Part shown: positions 42,258 to 50,218 of the stretch, piece after piece
Layout: the number at the start of each line of letters is the position of its first letter
Position numbering within the stretch: position 1 is the first letter of the stretch
From: CAYNKA01 sp964397655
Lineage (GTDB): Bacteria; Spirochaetota; Spirochaetia; DTKZ01
Length of the DNA stretch: 64,000 bases
Direction: 5' to 3'
Assembly (NCBI GenBank): GCA_964397655.1
Contig: CAYNKA010000001.1
Location: forward strand, 372,001-436,000
The notes under the pieces: model-generated
Told to the model about the DNA's origin: nothing
Seen by the model: the letters and a program-made list of their open reading frames with translations, nothing else
Database searches by the model: none
Translations under genes and position numbers: made by a program

Positions 42258-43013
42258 ATGTACTCAAAAGTTGGAACGTCCAGAATTCTTCCGAACGAAA
42301 TAGCGCAGCACATCATTTCATTGATAGAAGAAAAGAAACTCCTGCCGGGTGACAAACTGCCCGGAGAACTCCTCCTCGCGAAACAGTTCGGAGTTTCCCG
42401 ACCCACGGTTCGGGAAGCGATCCGGTCGTTGGCCTCGAACAACATCGTGGTCGTGGGACGCGGCAAAGGCACTTTCGTGAGCGCCACCCCCGGCCTCTCG
42501 AGCGACCCGCTCGGACTCAAATTCATCAAGGACAAGAACATCCTCATCAACATGCTCGAAGCGCGCCTGCTCATGGAACCCGGAACCGCTAAGCTCGCCG
42601 CACTCCGGGCGAGCCCCGAGGACATCGCCTCGCTGGACGCATGCATCGTGAGGATGGAAACCGGGGAGTTCGATCAGAAGACCAGCCTTGAAGACGACGT
42701 CTTCTTCCACATCGGCATCGCCGAGGCTACGAAGAATCCCATAATCGAACGCCTCATTCCCATCATCGTGGAATCCAACACCATCATGTATCGGGAGACC
42801 GTCAAGGAGGCCAAGCATCATTATTTCGCCGTGGCGGCTCACCGGAGAATCTTCGAAGCCATTTCCGCCCATGACGCCGAGCGCGCCTTCGCGGAAATGA
42901 AGCGGCACATCGAGGACACCCTCATCGAAACCCGCGACATCAGGATGAGGGGGAACGGATCCTCGGACCAGCACGCCCAACAAACCGAAACCCCGCTTAC
43001 CGCTCGCACATAG
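42258..43013 (+). CDS. GntR-family transcriptional regulator, FadR (FCD) subfamily
   Basis: 251 residues. Winged helix at residues 10-75: LPNEIAQHIISLIEEKKLLPGDKLPGE (position only) then LAKQFGVSRPTVREAIRSL, the classic GntR reading head. C-terminal all-helical FCD domain with EARLLMEPGTAKLAALRA, DDVFFHIGIAEATKNP and VAAHRRIFEAI, the last two supplying the Asp/His metal-type ligand site. Such regulators bind TGGTnnnACCA-like dyads and respond to organic acids. A dyad of that type lies before the orphan E1 gene at about 5968. GGAAGGAG sits 6 nt before the ATG at 42258. Divergent from tag, upstream of hppA. Confidence 0.9.
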   Translation: MYSKVGTSRILPNEIAQHIISLIEEKKLLPGDKLPGELLLAKQFGVSRPTVREAIRSLASNNIVVVGRGKGTFVSATPGLSSDPLGLKFIKDKNILINMLEARLLMEPGTAKLAALRASPEDIASLDACIVRMETGEFDQKTSLEDDVFFHIGIAEATKNPIIERLIPIIVESNTIMYRETVKEAKHHYFAVAAHRRIFEAISAHDAERAFAEMKRHIEDTLIETRDIRMRGNGSSDQHAQQTETPLTART

Positions 43014-43100
43014 ACCAGCTGAATGCATTCTCGTTTATTGCCATCTCTACCCATCATCTTATCGTTTTTCTCCAAAAGTGCATTTCTATGCATGGATGTC

Positions 43101-43130
43101 TTGACAGAAATCAGGAAACGCGCATCCAAT
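43101..43130 (+). promoter_or_regulatory. possible promoter of hppA
   Basis: Perfect -35 TTGACA (43101-43106), 18-nt spacer, imperfect -10 TCCAAT (43125-43130), about 48 nt before the TTG start. Confidence 0.45.
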
Positions 43131-43177
43131 GGAAGTACACAGTTTTCGGCGTGAACAATGCCGGGAGGAGGTTCGTC

Positions 43178-45337
43178 TTGATTCTCTATACTTTCATAGG
43201 GTCGGCGGCCGCTCTGACCTTCGCATGCATCCTCGCCGTATCGGTGCTCAAGGCCGATTCGGGAACTGAGCTGATGCGTGAAATCTCCGAAGCCATCCAG
43301 AAAGGCGCCCGCGCCTATCTTACGCAGCAATACAAAATAGTTGGAATGGTTTTCATATGTCTCTTCTTCCTGCTCGGATTCCTCGCTTTCGGTATGGGGC
43401 TCGTTTCACGATTCGTTCCCTTCGCGTTCATAACCGGCGGATTCTTTTCAGGCCTCGCGGGATACATCGGAATGACCATAGCCACCAAGGCGAACGCGAA
43501 AACCGCCTGGGCCTCGAAGACCAGCCTCAACTCCGGCCTCCGCGTCGCCTTCAAGACCGGAACCGTCATGGGCATGACGGTGGTCGGCCTCGGACTTCTC
43601 GACCTTTCCATCTGGTACGGCATACTGAAGTTCGCCTTCGGACTCCCCGACGCCGAAATCCCGCCCATCATGATCACCTTCGGCATGGGGGCTTCCACCA
43701 TGGCCCTCTTCGCCAGGGTCGGAGGCGGCATCTTCACCAAAGCGGCCGACGTCGGCGCCGACCTCGTGGGCAAGGTCGAGGCGGGAATTCCCGAGGACGA
43801 TCCCCGCAATCCGGCCGTCATCGCCGACAACGTCGGGGACAACGTCGGAGACGTCGCGGGAATGGGAGCCGACCTCTACGAAAGCTACGTGGGCGCCATA
43901 GTCGCGACCATGGCCCTCGGCTCCGCCGCCGCGTCGAAGAACGGCCTGGATCCGATAGAACTCATCCAGATTCCCATGGCCATCGCGTCCATCGGAGTCG
44001 TTGTTTCCATAATTGGGACTTTTTTCGTCCGGACGGAGGAAAAGGCCTCGCAGGCTACCCTTCTTGCGGCCTTGAGAAAGGGGGTCTACTTCTCCACCAT
44101 CGGCATCGCGGCGGTTTCACTGGTCTACATCCTGCTCTCCCCGGGACTCGGCGCCAAGTACCTCGGACTCTGGACCGCGATGTTCGTCGGCCTCATCGCC
44201 GGCAACATCATCGCCTTCTTCACCGAATACTACACGTCGGACACCTACACTCCCACGAAACAGCTCGCGGATTCGGCTCTCACCGGCCCGGCAACGGTAA
44301 TCATAGCAGGCCTCGCGGTGGGCATGAAGAGCACGCTCATCCCAGTGGTGACGGTGGGCCTGTCCATCCTCGCGGCCTTCTTCCTTTCCGGGGGCAGCCT
44401 GAACGAACCCATCCTCGGCCTCTACGGCATCGGGATGGCCGCGGTCGGCATGCTTTCGACTCTTGGAATAACGCTCGCCACCGACGCCTACGGGCCCGTG
44501 GCGGACAACGCAGGCGGCATCGCCGAGATGGCGCATCTCGATGCCGAAGTACGGCACAGGACCGACAACCTCGATTCTCTCGGGAACACCACCGCGGCGA
44601 CCGGCAAAGGATTCGCGATCGGTTCAGCGGCCCTCACCGCCCTGGCCCTGATCGCCGAATACAACCAGAAAATCACGGAAGGCGCGAAAATACTCACGGG
44701 AAAAGGCGGCTATTTCGCGGAGTACGCAAAGCCCTTCGTCGAGCAGGTCGAGAGCGGCCTCACGAATCCGTACGTGCTCGCATGCCTCTTCGTCGGCGCC
44801 ATGCTTCCCTTCCTGTTCTCCGCCATGGCGATGCAGGCGGTGGGCCGGGCGGCCCAGGCCATGGTCCAGGAGGTCCGCAGGCAGTTCAAGGCCGATCCCG
44901 GAATCATGGCCGGAACCTCGAAACCCGATTATGCCGCATGCGTCGGCATTTCCACGAAGGGCGCTCAGAAGGAGATGGTGCTGCCGTCCCTCATGGCGAT
45001 CGTGACGCCCATTCTCGTCGGGATTCTCGTGGGTCCGCTCGGTGTCATGTCGCTCCTGGCGGGAGCCCTCGCCTCGGGATTCGCGCTCGCGATCATGATG
45101 GCCAATGCCGGCGGCGCGTGGGACAACGCCAAGAAGTACATCGAACGAGGCGCGCACGGCGGCAAGAAGTCGGACCCTCACAAGGCCGCCGTGGTCGGAG
45201 ACACCGTCGGCGACCCGTTCAAGGACACAGCGGGCCCCGCCATGAACATCCTTCTCAAGCTCATGAGCATGGTGTCGATCGTGTTCGTGGCTGCGGACAT
45301 GTACCTCAACGCAACTATCGTTCACATCTTCCGGTGA
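43178..45337 (+). CDS. hppA: membrane-bound ion-pumping pyrophosphatase
   Basis: Couples PPi hydrolysis to H+ or Na+ export; about 16 membrane helices, 719 residues. The active-site segment DVGADLVGKVEAGIPEDDPRNPAVIADNVGDNVGD lies around residues 190-225 (position only) with the acidic metal ligands DVGAD and DNVGDNVGD. The motif GNTTAATGKGFAI has Ala where K+-independent enzymes have Lys, so it should be K+-dependent. I start at the TTG 43178 (GGGAGGAGG 6 nt upstream), not at the ATG 43088, whose 30 extra residues are polar and non-homologous. A perfect terminator follows. Whether it pumps H+ or Na+ is not decided here. Confidence 0.93.
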   Translation: MILYTFIGSAAALTFACILAVSVLKADSGTELMREISEAIQKGARAYLTQQYKIVGMVFICLFFLLGFLAFGMGLVSRFVPFAFITGGFFSGLAGYIGMTIATKANAKTAWASKTSLNSGLRVAFKTGTVMGMTVVGLGLLDLSIWYGILKFAFGLPDAEIPPIMITFGMGASTMALFARVGGGIFTKAADVGADLVGKVEAGIPEDDPRNPAVIADNVGDNVGDVAGMGADLYESYVGAIVATMALGSAAASKNGLDPIELIQIPMAIASIGVVVSIIGTFFVRTEEKASQATLLAALRKGVYFSTIGIAAVSLVYILLSPGLGAKYLGLWTAMFVGLIAGNIIAFFTEYYTSDTYTPTKQLADSALTGPATVIIAGLAVGMKSTLIPVVTVGLSILAAFFLSGGSLNEPILGLYGIGMAAVGMLSTLGITLATDAYGPVADNAGGIAEMAHLDAEVRHRTDNLDSLGNTTAATGKGFAIGSAALTALALIAEYNQKITEGAKILTGKGGYFAEYAKPFVEQVESGLTNPYVLACLFVGAMLPFLFSAMAMQAVGRAAQAMVQEVRRQFKADPGIMAGTSKPDYAACVGISTKGAQKEMVLPSLMAIVTPILVGILVGPLGVMSLLAGALASGFALAIMMANAGGAWDNAKKYIERGAHGGKKSDPHKAAVVGDTVGDPFKDTAGPAMNILLKLMSMVSIVFVAADMYLNATIVHIFR

Positions 45338-45366
45338 CGCGAACCGGATCATTCAAAGTCGATTTC

Positions 45367-45397
45367 GGCCTTCCCCCGAGGGGAAGGCCTTTTTTTT
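45367..45397 (+). terminator. terminator of hppA
   Basis: 10-bp perfect stem GGCCTTCCCC/GGGGAAGGCC (45367-45376 with 45380-45389), CGA loop, then eight T. It abuts the stop codon of the convergent ferredoxin-like gene. Confidence 0.93.
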
Positions 45398-46274
45398 ACG
45401 CCGGCTTCTCCTCGATCTTCTCGCCCTGCAGGTTGATCACCACGCAATTCACCGGTATCTGTTCGGAAACGCGGGATCGGGCTTCCTTCACCATGCGAAG
45501 CAGTCCTCCGCAGCACGGCACCTCCATGAGGAGGACGGTGACGGATTTCGCCGCTTCAAGCATGAGCGCGAGCTTTTCGACGTACCGTTCCCTGCCGTCG
45601 TCCAGCTTCGGACAGGCGATCGCCACCGCCCGTCCCTTCAGATAGGCGGAATGGAAGTTTCCCGCGGCGAACGCCGTGCAGTCGGCCGCTACGAGCAGGT
45701 CCGCGTCGCGAAAATACGGCGCCGAAGGATTTACGAGATGCAGCTGTACCGGCCACTGCCGGAGTTCCGAAAACTCGGCCCCGCGATCGGCCCGGGACAT
45801 CGATTTTCCGGCGAGCCTTGCGGTCAATGAACCCGGGCAGCCTGTGAAACTCCCGGCGGGCTTCGCCGCGGCCGTGAGCGGGGATTCCGCCTCCCTTTCC
45901 GCGTTCTCCGCTCCGCCCCCGATGCCGGGTTCGTCGATCCCGTAGGTCTCGAGATATTTCCTCGCCTCGGAAAGATATCCGCTCTCGCCGTGCGAATCCA
46001 GGTGCCGGAGATGCGCCTTGATCACGTTCTGCCCTCCCTCGACGATCTTTTCCATCACCCGCCATTCGTCGTAGGGCTCCGCCTCCCGCTCGACGATCCC
46101 GATCGCTCCCGTAGGACAATGCCCGAGGCAGGCCCCGAGCCCGTCGCAGAACAGATCGCTGATCATTCTCGCCTTTCCGTCGATGATCCTGAGGGCCCCT
46201 TCCGCGCAGTTCGGTACGCAGGCCCCGCACCCGTTGCAGAGCTCTTCGTTTATTTCGATTATCTTCCGTATCAT
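45396..46274 (-). CDS. ferredoxin-like protein with two [4Fe-4S] motifs and a Cys-bearing C-terminal domain
   Basis: 292 residues. The N-terminal 60 contain a bacterial ferredoxin pair: CNGCGACVPNCAEG and CDGLGACLGHCPTG. A second domain (about 140-292) has spaced cysteines in SFTGCPGS, DCTAFAAG, IACPKLDD and VPCCGGLLRM, in a pattern seen in uncharacterised anaerobe iron-sulfur proteins. The whole looks like a soluble electron-transfer or redox-sensing protein; the partner is unknown. Start at 46274. A perfect 14-bp palindrome lies upstream over the likely -35 region. Convergent with hppA, divergent from maf. Confidence 0.8.
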   Translation of the reverse strand: MIRKIIEINEELCNGCGACVPNCAEGALRIIDGKARMISDLFCDGLGACLGHCPTGAIGIVEREAEPYDEWRVMEKIVEGGQNVIKAHLRHLDSHGESGYLSEARKYLETYGIDEPGIGGGAENAEREAESPLTAAAKPAGSFTGCPGSLTARLAGKSMSRADRGAEFSELRQWPVQLHLVNPSAPYFRDADLLVAADCTAFAAGNFHSAYLKGRAVAIACPKLDDGRERYVEKLALMLEAAKSVTVLLMEVPCCGGLLRMVKEARSRVSEQIPVNCVVINLQGEKIEEKPA

Positions 46275-46323
46275 GTGGCGATTCTCCTCGTTCGCACCCT
46301 ATACCGAACGCTATTGCCGAACG

Positions 46324-46337
46324 GTAACAATTGTTAC
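46324..46337. promoter_or_regulatory. palindromic operator candidate upstream of the ferredoxin-like gene
   Basis: Perfect 14-bp palindrome GTAACAATTGTTAC. On the minus strand it overlaps a plausible -35 (TTACCG, 46327-46322); TATAGG follows 18 nt later. A regulator is not identifiable from sequence. Confidence 0.5.
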
Positions 46338-46375
46338 GAATTCCTTCCGGAGGAGGATTCTCTGCCGCTCCTTCA

Positions 46376-46403
46376 TTGACAGGAAGCGTATACGCGATAC
46401 AAT
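46376..46403 (+). promoter_or_regulatory. promoter of maf (leaderless)
   Basis: TTGACA (46376-46381), 16-nt spacer, TACAAT (46398-46403), then 7 nt to the ATG, so the transcript should begin at or next to the start codon. Confidence 0.7.
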
Positions 46404-46410
46404 ACCCGAC

Positions 46411-47040
46411 ATGGAGCCAATAGTACTCGCCTCGGCGTCACCCCGCAGGGGGGAACTTCTGAAACAGATTTCGGTCCCGTTCATCGTCTGTCCCGCGGCC
46501 ATCGACGAAAGCATCGATCTTTCCGGAAAAACCGACTTCGAGTCCCTCTGCATTGAGCTCGCCAAGAGGAAAATCTCGGCGGTCCTCGAAAACCAGAAGG
46601 TGCGCGGATATCGATGGTTTCTGGGCGCGGATACGATCGTGATCTCCGGGAAAAAGAGCTACGGGAAACCGAAGGACCGCGACGAAGCCCGCCTCTATCT
46701 GGAGTCTCTTTCGGGAAAGAGGCACAAGGTCATAACCGGCGCCGCCCTCTTCGACCGAAAGACCGAACGATTCGACGCGATCGGAGAGACCGCGACGGTG
46801 AAATTCGCCGCACTCCGCCCCTTCGAAATCGAGTGGTATCTGGAGACCGGCGAATGGCAGGGCGTAGCCGGAGGGTACCGCATCCAGGAAAAGGCCGCCT
46901 GCTTCATCGAGGGGATTCGCGGTAATTACAGCACGGTCATGGGGTTGCCAATCCGGTCGATTTATGTCATGCTGTTGCGCAATCGCTATCCCTTCGGGGA
47001 CGGCATATCTTCCGTCGACCGAGCGTCGATCGAGAATTAG
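46411..47040 (+). CDS. maf: Maf-like nucleotide pyrophosphatase
   Basis: House-cleaning pyrophosphatase acting on dTTP/UTP or modified nucleotides. 209 residues. Family marks: LASASPRRGELLKQI at the start, the catalytic ADTIVISGKKSYGKPKDRDEA (position about 71-90, with Asp72 as the expected general base), SLSGKRHKVITGAAL and the C-terminal GVAGGYRIQEKA plus NYSTVMGLP. ATG 46411 is where homology begins; an upstream in-frame extension to 46183 lies antisense to the ferredoxin gene. No ribosome site: the promoter -10 ends 7 nt before the ATG. It precedes rpsB by 45 nt and may share transcripts with it. Confidence 0.93.
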   Translation: MEPIVLASASPRRGELLKQISVPFIVCPAAIDESIDLSGKTDFESLCIELAKRKISAVLENQKVRGYRWFLGADTIVISGKKSYGKPKDRDEARLYLESLSGKRHKVITGAALFDRKTERFDAIGETATVKFAALRPFEIEWYLETGEWQGVAGGYRIQEKAACFIEGIRGNYSTVMGLPIRSIYVMLLRNRYPFGDGISSVDRASIEN

Positions 47041-47085
47041 GGAAGGACCGCACCATGCGACGTGCGGACATGTGAGGAGGAAAAA

Positions 47086-48006
47086 TTGGCAGTAGTAACC
47101 ATGAAAAACCTGCTTGAGTCGGGCGTGCATTTCGGCCACCAGACCAAGCGCTGGGATCCCAGGATGAAGAAATTCATCTTCGCCGAACGGAACGGGATCC
47201 ACATCATCGACCTTCAGAAAACCATCGCGGCGATCAAAGAGGCGTACGAGGCGGTGAGAAAGACCGTCCTCGACGGCAAATCGGTCCTCTTCGTCGGCAC
47301 CAAGAAGCAGGCTCAGGCCGCGGTTCAGCGCGAAGCGGAACGCTGCGGCATGTTCTTCGTCAACAACCGCTGGCTCGGCGGGATGCTCACCAACTTCGCC
47401 ACCATCAAGAAATCGCTCCTTCGCCTGAAGAAACTCGAGAAGATGGAAGTCGACGGCAGCTTCGAGGGCATGACCAAGAAGGAAGTCGCCCACCTCATGA
47501 AGGAAAAGACGAAGCTCGAAAAGAACCTCGGTGGCATCAAGGACCTGAAGGAGCTTCCCGGCATCCTTTTCGTCATCGACACGCGCAAGGAATCGATCGC
47601 GGTCGCGGAAGCCCAGAGAATGGGAATCCCCATCGTTGCGGTCGTGGACACCAACTGCAATCCCCAGGGCATCACCTTCCCTATACCCGGGAACGACGAT
47701 GCGATCCGGGCCATAACGCTCTTCACCCAGATCATCTCCAACGCAGTCGTGGAAGCGGACAACGAAATCGGGCTCGAAGTCATCGATTCCTACCAGGAAG
47801 ACGAGACGCCCGCTTCCGACGCAGCCAAGCCCCAGGCCGAGGAAGAGGTCGTGAAGGCTCCCGTTGCGGGAGAAACCGAAGCGGCCGGTCGTTTCACCTC
47901 GGAAGACTACTCCAACTATACGCCCGAGGAAAAAAGCGATCGCAAAACCGACGTGGACGAGGCCGAGGCCGCGGGAATCGACGAAGACAAGCTCTACAAG
48001 GAATGA
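47086..48006 (+). CDS. rpsB: 30S ribosomal protein S2
   Basis: Small-subunit protein. Family landmarks: MKNLLESGVHFGHQTKRWDP near the start, FVGTKKQAQ, FVNNRWLGGMLTNF, and FVIDTRKESIAVAEA with GNDDAIRAI. I choose the TTG at 47086: GAGGAGG ends 5 nt upstream, and the resulting (f)M-AVVTMKNLLE is the family N-terminus. The ATG at 47101 and the GTG-type upstream codons fit less well. At 306 residues it has an acidic C-terminal tail of about 75 residues beyond the usual end, rich in Glu, Asp and Ala. First of rpsB-tsf-frr-uppS-cdsA-dxr-rseP. Confidence 0.95.
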   Translation: MAVVTMKNLLESGVHFGHQTKRWDPRMKKFIFAERNGIHIIDLQKTIAAIKEAYEAVRKTVLDGKSVLFVGTKKQAQAAVQREAERCGMFFVNNRWLGGMLTNFATIKKSLLRLKKLEKMEVDGSFEGMTKKEVAHLMKEKTKLEKNLGGIKDLKELPGILFVIDTRKESIAVAEAQRMGIPIVAVVDTNCNPQGITFPIPGNDDAIRAITLFTQIISNAVVEADNEIGLEVIDSYQEDETPASDAAKPQAEEEVVKAPVAGETEAAGRFTSEDYSNYTPEEKSDRKTDVDEAEAAGIDEDKLYKE

Positions 48007-48025
48007 TTCATAGGAGACTCGAAAC

Positions 48026-48874
48026 GTGGAAATAAAAGCGGAAGATGTCAGATCCCTCCGGGAAAAAACCGGTGCGGGCATGATGGATTGCAAGAAGGCG
48101 CTCACCGAGGCTGGCGGCGACTTCAAGAAGGCCGAAAAAATCCTCAAGGAACTCGGCCTGGCTGCTGCTGCGAAACGAGGCGGCAGGGCCACCAATGAAG
48201 GAAAAATTTTCTCCAAGGTCGTGCCTGGCAAGGCGGGGCTTCTGGAACTTTCCTGCGAAACCGACTTCGTCGCGAGGAACCAGGACTTCATCAGACTCGG
48301 GAACGAGATCGTTTCCAAGGTCGTAGAAGGGGGAGCCTCCATCGATTCCCCCGAGCTCCAGGGGAAGGTGGCCGACCTCATCGGCACCATCAAGGAGAAC
48401 ATGAGCATCCGCAGAGCCGAAGTGGTGACCGCCGGTCCGGGTGAAACCCTCGTGGATTACCTTCACGGCGAAGGAAGGATCGGCGTCATCGTCAAGGCCA
48501 AGGTCGACAAACCCGAACTGCTCGCCGACGACAAGGTCAAGGCCTTCGTATTCGACTGCGCCCTTCACATCGCGGCCTTCAGCCCCATGTACCTTTCCGA
48601 GAAGGACGTTGACGCGGCCTATCTCAAGGAACAGGAAGAGATTTTCACGAAACAGGCCGAAAGCCTCGGGAAACCCGCGAACGTGCTTCAGGGAATCGTG
48701 AAGGGCAAGATCAAGAAGCATCTTTCGGAAATCTGCTTCCTCGACCAACCCTTCGTGAAGGACGACAAGCGGTCCGTCTCCAAGGTGGCCCAGGACCTGG
48801 GGAAAGAGGTCGGCGGCGTCGTCAGCATCGAGAAATACCTCTATTTCCGCGTCGGTGAAGAGCTCAAGAAATGA
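48026..48874 (+). CDS. tsf: elongation factor Ts
   Basis: Nucleotide-exchange factor for EF-Tu. 282 residues. The N-terminal UBA-type domain holds the signature LREKTGAGMMDCKKALTEAGGD. Dimerisation and exchange domains follow with ELSCETDFVARNQDF and EGRIGVIVKAK. GTG start at 48026, with TAGGAG 9 nt upstream. It lies 19 nt after rpsB. A perfect hairpin terminator sits between it and frr, so downstream expression is probably reduced. Confidence 0.95.
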   Translation: MEIKAEDVRSLREKTGAGMMDCKKALTEAGGDFKKAEKILKELGLAAAAKRGGRATNEGKIFSKVVPGKAGLLELSCETDFVARNQDFIRLGNEIVSKVVEGGASIDSPELQGKVADLIGTIKENMSIRRAEVVTAGPGETLVDYLHGEGRIGVIVKAKVDKPELLADDKVKAFVFDCALHIAAFSPMYLSEKDVDAAYLKEQEEIFTKQAESLGKPANVLQGIVKGKIKKHLSEICFLDQPFVKDDKRSVSKVAQDLGKEVGGVVSIEKYLYFRVGEELKK

Positions 48875-48882
48875 CCCTATGG

Positions 48883-48909
48883 GCCGCTTCCCCGGGGAAG
48901 CGGCTTTTT
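48883..48909 (+). terminator. intra-operon terminator between tsf and frr
   Basis: 9-bp perfect stem GCCGCTTCC/GGAAGCGGC around CCGG, followed by five T and TCTT. It stands inside an otherwise tight operon. Confidence 0.78.
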
Positions 48910-48929
48910 CTCTTGAAAAGGAGAAACAC

Positions 48930-49484
48930 ATGGACAAGATCAGGACTCAGGCCGAAGAAAAAATGAAGAAATCCCTGAAATCGCTCCACGACGATTTCAA
49001 CACGCTGAGGACGGGACGCGCTTCCCCAGCGCTCTTCGACAAGATCCGCGTCGATTATTACGGGCAGAAGACCCCTCTCAGCCAGGTGGCGACGGTTTCG
49101 GTCCCCGAAGCGCGCCTCGTCGTCATCCAGCCCTGGGACAAGACTCTTCTGAACGAAATCGAAAAGGCCATCCAGATGTCCGAGCTTTCCGTGAACCCGA
49201 GCAACGACGGAAAAGTCATCAGGATCAACATTCCGCCGCTCACGGAAGAACGCCGCAAAGAGCTCGTGAAACACGCGAAGAACATGGCCGAGCAGATCCG
49301 GGTCGCGATCAGGAACATCCGCCGGGACGCGAACGACGAACTGAAAAAATCCCTGAAGAACGGAGAACTCAGCGAGGACGCCGAAAAGAAGATCGGGGAC
49401 GAGATCCAAAAGCTCACCGACAAATACATCGGAGAAATCAACAAGGAACTCGAAGCGAAAGAAAAAGAAATCATGGAAGTGTGA
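48930..49484 (+). CDS. frr: ribosome recycling factor
   Basis: Dissociates post-termination ribosomes together with EF-G. 184 residues, the standard size, with the tRNA-mimic three-helix layout. Marks: LHDDFNTLRTGRASPALFDKI, YYGQKTPLSQVATVSVPEARL, and PPLTEERRKELVKHAK. ATG 48930 has AAAAGGAG 7 nt upstream; the in-frame extension from 48855 lies in tsf. The stop overlaps the uppS start as TGATG. Confidence 0.95.
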   Translation: MDKIRTQAEEKMKKSLKSLHDDFNTLRTGRASPALFDKIRVDYYGQKTPLSQVATVSVPEARLVVIQPWDKTLLNEIEKAIQMSELSVNPSNDGKVIRINIPPLTEERRKELVKHAKNMAEQIRVAIRNIRRDANDELKKSLKNGELSEDAEKKIGDEIQKLTDKYIGEINKELEAKEKEIMEV

Positions 49485-50218
49485 TGGATACGAGTTCGTA
49501 TACCTCGCTCGATCCCGCGAAACTGCCTCGCCATGTGGGAATCATCATGGACGGAAACGGTCGGTGGGCCCGCGAACGGAACATGAATCGGTCGGCCGGC
49601 CACAAGGAAGGGCTGAAGGCCACCAAGACCATCGTCAAGGCGGCCGCCGATATAGGGATCCCCTATCTCTCGCTCTATACCTTCTCGACCGAGAATTGGA
49701 AACGCACCGAGGAAGAGGTCTCTTTCCTCATGGGTCTCGTCGGTCAATACCTGCGAAGCGAATACGAGTTCTACCGGGAGAACAGGATCAGGATCCGATA
49801 CAGCGGGAACATGGCCGGGCTCCCCAGGAACATCCAGGACACCCTGCGGGAGGCCATGGAGGAGACCAAGGGCTTCGACAGGCTCACGGTCAATCTCGCG
49901 CTCAATTACGGCGGCCGCGACGAAATCGTCCGTGCCGTGAACCGCTGGCTCGGCAAGCGGGATGCCGATCCCGAACCGGGTGATGCGTTCTCCGAGGAAG
50001 ACCTCGCGTCCTGCCTCGACAATCCCGACATTCCCGATCCTGACCTCATCGTACGCTCCGCATGGGAAAGACGTACGAGCAACTTTCTCCTCTGGGAAAG
50101 CGCCTACTCGGAACTCTACTTTTCTCCCAAATACTGGCCGGACTGGAAAACGGAAGACTTCATCGAAGCCCTCCTCGATTTCCAGAAACGGGTGCGAAAA
50201 TACGGTGGTATGAAATGA
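49484..50218 (+). CDS. uppS: isoprenyl (undecaprenyl) diphosphate synthase
   Basis: cis-Prenyltransferase that makes the lipid carrier for cell-wall sugars. 244 residues. HVGIIMDGNGRWARER gives the catalytic Asp in MDGNGRW; GHKEG, YTFSTENWKR and NYGGRDEI follow. The late pyrophosphate-binding stretch reads DLIVRSAWERRTSNFLLW. Its two Arg and Ser match the usual R-x4-E-x-R-x-S pattern, but the normally invariant Gly-Gly is Ala-Trp. ATG 49484 overlaps the frr stop. Membrane-associated cytosolic enzyme. Confidence 0.93.
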   Translation: MDTSSYTSLDPAKLPRHVGIIMDGNGRWARERNMNRSAGHKEGLKATKTIVKAAADIGIPYLSLYTFSTENWKRTEEEVSFLMGLVGQYLRSEYEFYRENRIRIRYSGNMAGLPRNIQDTLREAMEETKGFDRLTVNLALNYGGRDEIVRAVNRWLGKRDADPEPGDAFSEEDLASCLDNPDIPDPDLIVRSAWERRTSNFLLWESAYSELYFSPKYWPDWKTEDFIEALLDFQKRVRKYGGMK

